NCBI GenBank assembly: GCA_002394685.1
Contig: DGUP01000076.1
Location: 1 to 11,394 of the forward strand
Direction: 5' to 3'
Origin: Treponema sp. UBA4307
GTDB taxonomy: Bacteria; Spirochaetota; Spirochaetia; Treponematales; Treponemataceae
Length of the DNA: 11,394 nucleotides
Shown: piece after piece, positions 6,573 through 11,394 of the stretch
How the letters are laid out: each line of letters opens with the position of its first letter
Position numbering within the stretch: the stretch's first letter is position 1
Translations under genes and position numbers: made by a program
The notes under the pieces: model-generated
Told to the model about the DNA's origin: nothing
Database searches by the model: none
Seen by the model: only the letters and a program-made list of their open reading frames with translations

Positions 6573-8095
6573 GCTTTCACCTCACTTGGATTCTTTGCCA
6601 CATCACTTACAGTTGCTCTGGTTTTGCTGTCCAGAACGAAAGAAGAGCCGCCTCTCTTTGTAACGCTGACCATTGGAATGCCCAGCTCACGGCTTAAAAT
6701 CTCAGTAACTCTTGGTGAGCAGAAACCTGACTGACATCTGCCCATTCCGGCACGGGTTCTTCTTTTTACGCCGTCTAAATCTCTTGCTCCAACTGGTGAA
6801 TGAATTGAAGCTACAATTTCTCCTTCAGTAATCATTTCACAGCGGCAGATGATTTGTCCGTAACGGGCATCTTTCTTTATGAGTTCAACCTTTTCTTCAT
6901 TACAGGCTTCCTTGAAACTTGGAATGCCTTTTCTCTCTTCAATGAAGTCTGATTTTTTTTCTGCCTTAAGACCGGCCTTCTTTAAAATTTCAGCTACATC
7001 TTCTGCAATGGCAGGTCCTGATGTAAGTCCAGGTGAACAGATTCCTCCTACATTAATAAAGCCTTTTACTGTTTTGTCTTCTTCAACAATAAAATCTTCT
7101 ATATTTTTCAAATTGCCTTCAGAATCTTTTTCAAAAGCCAGGGCACGGATTCCTGCAAAAGAGTTAATGATATTTCTTCTTGGAATGTCGGTTACACTCA
7201 GTTCTGCTGCCTGCAGAATCTTTTCCTGGGACTGAGAAGTTGTTCCTGTAAAGAAAGCACTTTTCAAATCAGCGTCTTCTGCTGAAGGACCAATTAAAAT
7301 ATTTCCGTCAACAGTCTGGGTAACCAGTACACCTTTTCCAAGGGCTGTAGGAGTCTGGAAGAGAACGTGATTAACCATATCCTTGCACTTGTTGTCAAGA
7401 AGACAATATTCACCACGTCTCTGCACGATAGTGTAATCTCTTGCCCCTGCCATTTTTGAAACCTTATCTGCATAAAGGCCTGCAGCATTTACAACATACT
7501 TTGCCTTAATAATTCCGGCTGAAGTTTCCAGGTTAAACAAATCATTTTCTTTGTTGATTGAATGAACCATTGTATTGCGGAAAAATTCAACTCCGTTAAT
7601 AACGGCACTTTCTGCAAAAGCCCAGGTTGCCTGATAAGGTGAAATGATTCCTGCGCTCTTTGCAAAAAGGGCGCCTTTTACATTTTCGTTCAGATTTGGT
7701 TCAAGAGAACGAACTTCTGTCTGGTTCAGCAGTGCCAGATCCGGAACTCCGTTCTTTTTTCCTCTTTCATAAAGGGTTTCGATTTTCTTTAATCCTTCAT
7801 CATCAAAAGCAAGAACCAGAGAACCGATTTTCTTAAAGTCAAAGTGCAGTTTTTTTGAAAGGTCTTCAAACATTGCGTTTCCCTTTACGTTGTACTTTGC
7901 CATAAGAGTTCCAGGCATTGCATCGTAACCGGCGTGGATAATTCCAGAGTTTGCCTTTGACGAACCGCAGCTTACATCATTTTCCTTGTCAATTAGGGCA
8001 ACTTTTGCTTTTGTTTTTGAAAGTTCCCTGGCAATACAGGCCCCGGAAATCCCGGCACCAATTATTGCTACATCAAATAATTTTTCTACATTCAT
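6569..8095 (-). CDS. GlpA-like FAD-dependent glycerol-3-phosphate dehydrogenase with C-terminal BFD-like [2Fe-2S] domain
   Basis: This probably oxidises glycerol 3-phosphate to dihydroxyacetone phosphate in the step after GlpK. The 508-residue protein starts with an FAD-binding Rossmann motif G-A-G-I-S-G (13-18) and a DAO-type dehydrogenase domain to about residue 370. That domain includes the family stretch S-K-A-N-S-G-I-I-H-A-G-Y (46-57) and a closing N-V-G-G-I-C-S-P-G-L. The C-terminal domain has C417-R-C419-E and C454-x4-C459, the cysteine spacing of BFD-like [2Fe-2S] domains, also found at the GlpA C terminus. Related proteins are sometimes named L-2-hydroxyglutarate oxidase; the glpK neighbour favours G3P as substrate. 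The start is ATG at 8093-8095, right before the FAD motif, but the ribosome site is weak. The gene lies 37 bp after glpK, and its stop overlaps the next gene by 4 bp. Confidence 0.9.
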   Translation of the reverse strand: MNVEKLFDVAIIGAGISGACIARELSKTKAKVALIDKENDVSCGSSKANSGIIHAGYDAMPGTLMAKYNVKGNAMFEDLSKKLHFDFKKIGSLVLAFDDEGLKKIETLYERGKKNGVPDLALLNQTEVRSLEPNLNENVKGALFAKSAGIISPYQATWAFAESAVINGVEFFRNTMVHSINKENDLFNLETSAGIIKAKYVVNAAGLYADKVSKMAGARDYTIVQRRGEYCLLDNKCKDMVNHVLFQTPTALGKGVLVTQTVDGNILIGPSAEDADLKSAFFTGTTSQSQEKILQAAELSVTDIPRRNIINSFAGIRALAFEKDSEGNLKNIEDFIVEEDKTVKGFINVGGICSPGLTSGPAIAEDVAEILKKAGLKAEKKSDFIEERKGIPSFKEACNEEKVELIKKDARYGQIICRCEMITEGEIVASIHSPVGARDLDGVKRRTRAGMGRCQSGFCSPRVTEILSRELGIPMVSVTKRGGSSFVLDSKTRATVSDVAKNPSEVKA

Positions 8096-8132
8096 GCGCT
8101 TTTTTCCCGACTGTAAAGTCTTTCAAATAAGA

Positions 8133-9641
8133 TTAGTCTTCGAGTTTTTCCCAACCCTTGGCTCTTTCCACAGCCCGCTTCCATCTTTCGTAAAGCTTTT
8201 TGCGTTCTGCACTTTTCATCTCTGGAGTGAAGATTCTGTCAACCTTCCAGTGATCCAGTATTTCGTCCTGATTTTTCCAGACGCCGGTTGCAAGGCCTGC
8301 ACAAAAAGCAGCTCCAAGGGCAGTGGTTTCAACATTCTTTGGTCTGAAAATAGGCTTGCTTAAAATATCTGACTGGAACTGAAGCATTACATTACTAACG
8401 CTTGCACCTCCATCAACCTTAACTTCTTTTATGGAAATACCGGTGTCTTCTTTCATGCAGACCAGCAGATCCTTTACCTGGTAGCAGATTCCTTCAATTG
8501 TTGCCCTGGCAATGTGAGCTTTTGTAACCCCACGGGTCAGGCCTATGAGAATACCACGGGCATAAGGATCCCAGTAAGGTGTGCCCAGTCCGGTAAAGGC
8601 AGGAACAAGAACAACGCCGTTTGAATCAGGAACGCTTTCTGCAAGAGTATCGCATTCTCTGGCAGTGTGGATTAATCCCAGCTGATCTCTCAGCCACTTG
8701 ATTGTTGCTCCACCCATGAAAACAGAACCTTCAAGTGCATACTGAATTTTTCCGTTCAGTCCGATTGCGATTGTTGTAAGCAGATTGTTCTTTGAAGTAA
8801 TAGGTTTGCTGCCTGTATTCATCAGCATGAAACAGCCTGTACCGTAAGTAGTTTTAACGCTGCCTTTCTTGAAACAACCCTGGCCGAAAAGAGCGGCCTG
8901 CTGATCGCCTATGCAGGAAGCAATTGGAATTTCAAAGCCGCAGACTGATTTATCTGTTGTTCCGTAAATGCAGGAAGAATCCTTTACTTCCGGGAGAATG
9001 CATTCTGGAATGTCAAAGAGCTTAAGTAAATCTTTATCCCACTCCAGGGTGTGAATATTAAACAGCATTGTACGGCTGGCATTTGTATAATCAGTTACGT
9101 GAACTTTTCCACCTGTCAGTTTCCATACAAGCCAGGTGTCTACAGTTCCGGCCAGCAGTTCTCCATTTTTTGCTTTTTCTGCAGTTCCAGGAACATTATC
9201 CAGAATCCACTTAATTTTTGTTGCAGAAAAATATGCATCAGGAATAAGGCCTGTCTTTTCCTTAATCATATCGCTGTAGCCGTCAGCTTTAAGTTTTTCT
9301 ACCATTTCTGCTGTGCGGCGGCATTGCCATACGATTGCGTGGTAAACTGGTTTTCCTGTGTTTTTATCCCAGAGAATAACAGTTTCCCTCTGATTTGTTA
9401 TACCAATAGCAGCTAACTGATCTTCAGGAATTCTTGATTCCCTGATTACCTGCTGCATTACAGTAAGCTGACAGAGAAAAAGTTCCTGGGCATCATGTTC
9501 AACCCAGCCTGGTTTTGGAAAATACTGAGTAAATTCCTGCTGGTCTGAAGCAACCTTCTGAGCTTTAGAATTAAAAATTATCGCTCTGGAAGATGTTGTA
9601 CCCTGATCAAGGGCGATTACATATTTTTTTTTGGCGGGCAT
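8133..9641 (-). CDS. glpK: Glycerol kinase
   Basis: GlpK is an FGGY-family kinase that converts glycerol and ATP to glycerol 3-phosphate in the cytoplasm. The 502-residue length is typical. Visible signatures are the nucleotide motif D-Q-G-T-T-S-S-R-A (12-20), T-N-Q-R85-E86-T, W105, Y137, G-D246-Q-Q-A-A and F271, which match the known glycerol-binding residues, and the second FGGY signature beginning V-D-G-G-A-S-V-S-N (409-417). Two regulatory features of the best-studied enzymes appear absent: the segment before I-P-I (238-240) reads C-G-F-E, so it lacks both the histidine phosphorylated by HPr in Gram-positive GlpK and the arginine that helps bind fructose 1,6-bisphosphate in the E. coli enzyme. 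The start ATG at 9639-9641 has a strong AGGAGG ribosome site at 9646-9651. It is the first gene of the glp operon, with promoter and operator-like repeats upstream. No glpF accompanies it here. Confidence 0.97.
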   Translation of the reverse strand: MPAKKKYVIALDQGTTSSRAIIFNSKAQKVASDQQEFTQYFPKPGWVEHDAQELFLCQLTVMQQVIRESRIPEDQLAAIGITNQRETVILWDKNTGKPVYHAIVWQCRRTAEMVEKLKADGYSDMIKEKTGLIPDAYFSATKIKWILDNVPGTAEKAKNGELLAGTVDTWLVWKLTGGKVHVTDYTNASRTMLFNIHTLEWDKDLLKLFDIPECILPEVKDSSCIYGTTDKSVCGFEIPIASCIGDQQAALFGQGCFKKGSVKTTYGTGCFMLMNTGSKPITSKNNLLTTIAIGLNGKIQYALEGSVFMGGATIKWLRDQLGLIHTARECDTLAESVPDSNGVVLVPAFTGLGTPYWDPYARGILIGLTRGVTKAHIARATIEGICYQVKDLLVCMKEDTGISIKEVKVDGGASVSNVMLQFQSDILSKPIFRPKNVETTALGAAFCAGLATGVWKNQDEILDHWKVDRIFTPEMKSAERKKLYERWKRAVERAKGWEKLED

Positions 9642-9661
9642 TGCTCCTCCTGTGTGCGTGG

Positions 9662-9694
9662 GATAGTAAGCCTCCTTTTGATAGTCTTACTATC
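9662..9694. promoter_or_regulatory. GATAGT dyads in the glpK leader (operator or leader hairpin)
   Basis: GATAGTAAG (9662-9670) is a perfect inverted match to CTTACTATC (9686-9694), and a third GATAGT at 9680-9685 forms a 15-bp palindrome GATAGT-CTT-ACTATC (9680-9694). The sites lie just downstream of the proposed glpK transcription start (near 9700), a classic repressor-operator position. In the glpK RNA the 9-bp pairing would leave a loop holding AAAAGGAGG, a ribosome-site-like sequence with no start codon at a suitable distance. Confidence 0.55.
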
Positions 9695-9706
9695 ACTTAT
9701 AATAAA

Positions 9707-9736
9707 ATTATAACACGGCTTTTATTTTTGTGTAGA
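9707..9736 (-). promoter_or_regulatory. Putative glpK operon promoter
   Basis: On the minus strand a perfect -10 TATAAT (9707-9712) is preceded after 18 bases by TCTACA (9731-9736; 4 of 6 matches to the -35 consensus). The predicted start near 9700 gives a leader of about 60 bases. The weak -35 lies within one of two repeated boxes, as expected for an activated or repressed promoter. Confidence 0.6.
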
Positions 9737-9758
9737 AAAATTTTTGTTTTGTGTAGAA
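9726..9758. promoter_or_regulatory. Two 12-bp direct repeats, 21 bp apart, at the glpK -35 region
   Basis: TTTTGTGTAGAA occurs at 9726-9737 and again at 9747-9758. The exact 21-bp period, two turns of DNA, puts both copies on the same helix face. The inner copy overlaps the proposed -35. This looks like a tandem binding site for a regulator of the glp operon; the protein is unknown and not encoded nearby. Confidence 0.5.
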
Positions 9759-9806
9759 TTTTTTGATATATCCAGTAAATGTTAAAACTCAAATTAAGGT
9801 CTTATT

Positions 9807-9925
9807 TAGCCCGAATGTCGAGTTTTGAAAATCAACGAATTTATCAAAAAAAACAGCTCCCAGTCATGAAAACAACTTATTTTTTTGTAATGTTAGCAAC
9901 TTTTCAAAACTCGACATTCGGGCTA
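9807..9925. repeat. 119-bp element bounded by perfect 25-bp inverted repeats
   Basis: The left arm (9807-9831, starting TAGCCCGAATG) and right arm (9901-9925) are perfect inverted copies of 25 bp. The 69-bp interior contains a second, symmetric pairing of CAAAAAAA (9845-9852) with TTTTTTTG (9880-9887), separated from the outer arms by 13 and 13 bases, so the whole could fold into one long hairpin. No credible protein is encoded inside. A further 21-bp copy lies at 1-21. It may be a MITE- or REP-like dispersed element; I see no clear target-site duplication in the AT-rich flanks. Confidence 0.85.
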
Positions 9926-9946
9926 TTTAAAAAGTCCTTCAACCCT

Positions 9947-9975
9947 TTGTCATTTATAGAGCAATATAGTAATAT
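9947..9975 (+). promoter_or_regulatory. Possible gpsA promoter
   Basis: TTGTCA (9947-9952; 5 of 6 matches to -35) is followed after 17 bases by TAATAT (9970-9975; 4 of 6 matches to -10). Two overlapping TATAGT hexamers (9965-9970 and 9973-9978) are alternative -10 sites but have poorer spacing. It would give a leader of about 65 bases. Confidence 0.4.
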
Positions 9976-9989
9976 AGTAGAATATTCTG

Positions 9990-10026
9990 GCGGTTTTTAA
10001 TAAGACAAGTGTTAAAGACCGCTTTT
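9990..10026 (+). terminator. Terminator-like hairpin in the gpsA leader
   Basis: GCGGTTTTTAA (9990-10000) pairs with TTAAAGACCGC (10012-10022) over 11 bp with one T-G position and an 11-base loop, followed by TTTT. It sits between the proposed promoter and the ribosome site. It could be an attenuator, a weak terminator of incoming transcription, or a stabilising leader structure; the T-run is short. Confidence 0.4.
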
Positions 10027-10045
10027 ACTTACAAGAAGGATTAAT

Positions 10046-11128
10046 ATGTCAAAAGTAGGAATTATTGGTGCCGGTGCCTGGGGTACTGCGCTGGCTGCGG
10101 CTCTGGCTCGTGGAAATAACCAGGTTGAACTCTGGGCTCTTGAAGAAGACGTAGTTGAATCAATTAATAAAGAACATGAAAACAAGCGCTATTTACCTGG
10201 ATATAAGCTTCCTGAAAATCTTACTGCTACTGCTGATATAAAAAAGGCTGCAGCTGAAAAGGAATATATCATCATGGGAAGCCCGTCCCTTTACCTTGCT
10301 TCTACAATCAAGAAGTTTGTGGATGTTCCGAATGTAGCTGACGGTTCTACAATTATCGGTTCCTTAACAAAAGGATTTGTTCCTTCAGATGATGGTCCTC
10401 AGTTTGTACTGGATACAATGGAAAAGGCACTTCCTGCCTGTTATAAAAATTCAACAGTTTACATTGCAGGACCAAGCCATGCAGAAGAAGTTGCAATGGG
10501 TAAAATTACAGGCCTTATTTCTGCAAGCAATCACCACAGAAATGCCGTAAAGGTAAGGGATTTGCTCCGTGTACCTGGAATTCTCTGCTATGCTTCATTT
10601 GATACAGCGGGAGTTCAGGTTTGTGCTGCCGTTAAAAATGTAATTGCAGTTGTGTACGGAATGCTGGATGCTATTTCTGAAACCAGTGAAATTTTCGGAG
10701 ACAACACAGAATCTCTCCTTATGGCTGCCGGCCTTAATGAAATTCAGACAATCGGATTTGCAATGGGCGCTACCCACTACCAGACTTTTACTTCAATCTC
10801 AGGAGTAGGCGATCTGGATGTAACCTGTAAATCCAAGTACGGAAGAAACCGCCGCTTTGGACAGGATATCATTAAAACAGACATGCTTTCCCGCTTTGAA
10901 AATCTTGATGATTTAATTGCCAATGTTAATAAAGTAGGATATCTGCCGGAAGGTGCAATTGCCTGCAAGTACGTTCATCAGATTGCAGAAAAGAAAAATC
11001 TCCGCCTTCCAATCTGTAACTCCCTTTACCGCATGTTGAACAAGGAAACCCAGCCGGATTCAGTTATTTCTGAACTGATTCAGATGAAAGTTGACAGCAG
11101 GGAATTAGGTTTAACCCGCTGGTGGTAA
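10046..11128 (+). CDS. gpsA: NAD(P)-dependent glycerol-3-phosphate dehydrogenase
   Basis: GpsA is a soluble enzyme that reduces dihydroxyacetone phosphate to sn-glycerol 3-phosphate with NAD(P)H, supplying the phospholipid backbone. The 360-residue protein has the N-terminal Rossmann motif G-A-G-A-W-G (8-13), the conserved L-T-K109-G-F and A-G-P-S-H-A-E-E (141-148) segments, the catalytic lysine K197 in A-V-K-N-V-I-A-V, S-G-V-G-D-L (252-257) and G-R-N-R-R-F-G (266-272). It is somewhat longer than the roughly 330-residue E. coli enzyme. The ATG at 10046 has AAGGA five bases upstream. It is transcribed divergently from glpK, so synthesis and breakdown of the same metabolite share one control region, and it is followed by ffh 31 bp downstream on the same strand, probably in one transcript. 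Confidence 0.97.
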   Translation: MSKVGIIGAGAWGTALAAALARGNNQVELWALEEDVVESINKEHENKRYLPGYKLPENLTATADIKKAAAEKEYIIMGSPSLYLASTIKKFVDVPNVADGSTIIGSLTKGFVPSDDGPQFVLDTMEKALPACYKNSTVYIAGPSHAEEVAMGKITGLISASNHHRNAVKVRDLLRVPGILCYASFDTAGVQVCAAVKNVIAVVYGMLDAISETSEIFGDNTESLLMAAGLNEIQTIGFAMGATHYQTFTSISGVGDLDVTCKSKYGRNRRFGQDIIKTDMLSRFENLDDLIANVNKVGYLPEGAIACKYVHQIAEKKNLRLPICNSLYRMLNKETQPDSVISELIQMKVDSRELGLTRWW

Positions 11129-11159
11129 CTTTATAGAAATTAATTATTAAGGAAGACAA

Positions 11160-11394
11160 ATGTTAGAAAAACTTACAGGAACTTTTAGTAATATCATCCG
11201 CACATTAAGCGGAAAGTCCAAGATCACTGAAAAGAATATTGAAGAGACAGTTGAACAGATTAAGATGGCTCTTCTTGAAGCTGATGTTAACCTCAGGGTT
11301 GTGCGCCGCTTTGTAAACAGTACAATTGAGGAAGCCAAAGGGGAAAAGGTTTTAAAAGCCGTTGATCCAGGCCAGCAGTTTACAAAAATCATCT
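11160..11394 (+). CDS. ffh: Signal recognition particle protein Ffh, N-terminal fragment cut by the window edge
   Basis: The open frame from ATG at 11160-11162 encodes 78 residues and runs off the window. It reads M-L-E-K-L-T-G-T-F, then a helical SRP54 N-domain with the hallmark A-L-L-E-A-D-V-N-L (about 41-49) and P-G-Q-Q-F near the end. This matches the four-helix N domain of the SRP GTPase that binds 4.5S RNA and signal sequences and delivers ribosomes to FtsY. The GTPase and M domains lie beyond the window. AAGGA at 11150-11154 is the ribosome site. The 31-bp gap after gpsA holds no terminator. Confidence 0.95.
   Translation, partial: MLEKLTGTFSNIIRTLSGKSKITEKNIEETVEQIKMALLEADVNLRVVRRFVNSTIEEAKGEKVLKAVDPGQQFTKII

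Noticed and set aside
8096..8132. Promoter or terminator between glpK and the GlpA-like gene
   Set aside because: The 37-bp gap has only a tiny 4-bp dyad and no convincing promoter, so a single operon transcript is the simpler reading.
7986..8363. 125-codon plus-strand frame across the glpK/GlpA-like junction
   Set aside because: It is antisense to two well-supported genes and has no independent support.
9807..9925. Integron attC site
   Set aside because: Considered because some treponemes carry integrons. The 25-bp arms are perfectly paired without the extrahelical bases of attC, the GTTRRRY/RYYYAAC core sites are absent, and there is no array of cassettes.
9807..9925. Start of a CRISPR array
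   Set aside because: The two copies are inverted relative to each other, not direct repeats, with only one spacer-like interval and no cas genes.
9779..10000. 73-codon open frame on the plus strand in the glpK-gpsA intergenic region
   Set aside because: It runs straight through both arms of the inverted repeat and the AT-rich interior, has no ribosome site, and its product shows no protein-like features.
11147..11392. 81-codon minus-strand frame at the right end
   Set aside because: It is antisense to the start of ffh, which is clearly coding on the plus strand.

Overview
The window looks like a chromosomal segment of a host-associated spirochaete, most likely Treponema or a close relative. 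This is inferred from the moderately low GC, AT-rich intergenic DNA, the character of the proteins and the gene mix; no marker gene here is diagnostic by itself. Almost everything is core metabolism. I see no phage, integrase, transposase, CRISPR, defence genes or tRNA/rRNA.

Layout. From 19 to about 4007 (minus strand) lies a potassium-uptake operon: trkA, then trkH, then a secreted or lipoprotein-like repeat protein of unknown function, joined by a 3-bp gap and a 4-bp ATGA overlap. From 4017 to 4821 (minus) is a compact single-gene unit for the S component of an ECF vitamin/cofactor transporter, with its own promoter and terminator. From 4826 to about 9760 (minus) is a glycerol-catabolism operon: glpK, a GlpA-like FAD dehydrogenase with a C-terminal [2Fe-2S]-type domain, a two-dinucleotide-domain NAD(P)/FAD oxidoreductase, and a small four-cysteine DUF1667-type protein, closed by a strong terminator. 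From 10046 to the right edge (plus strand) are gpsA and the start of ffh.

The genes connect through glycerol 3-phosphate (G3P). GlpK phosphorylates glycerol. The flavoprotein set probably oxidises G3P to dihydroxyacetone phosphate and passes electrons on. The divergently transcribed GpsA interconverts the same two metabolites with NAD(P)H, normally to supply G3P for phospholipids. No glycerol facilitator (glpF) is in the window.

The 404-bp divergent glpK-gpsA intergenic region is the most structured non-coding part. On the glpK side it holds two 12-bp boxes exactly 21 bp apart, a consensus -10 and a GATAGT dyad in the leader. In its middle is a 119-bp element bounded by perfect 25-bp inverted repeats. 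On the gpsA side is a terminator-like leader hairpin. The same 25-bp repeat recurs (21 bases visible, cut by the window edge) at the extreme left end, where its first three bases are the stop codon of the repeat-protein gene. This suggests a dispersed intergenic repeat family and is the best candidate for something undescribed here.
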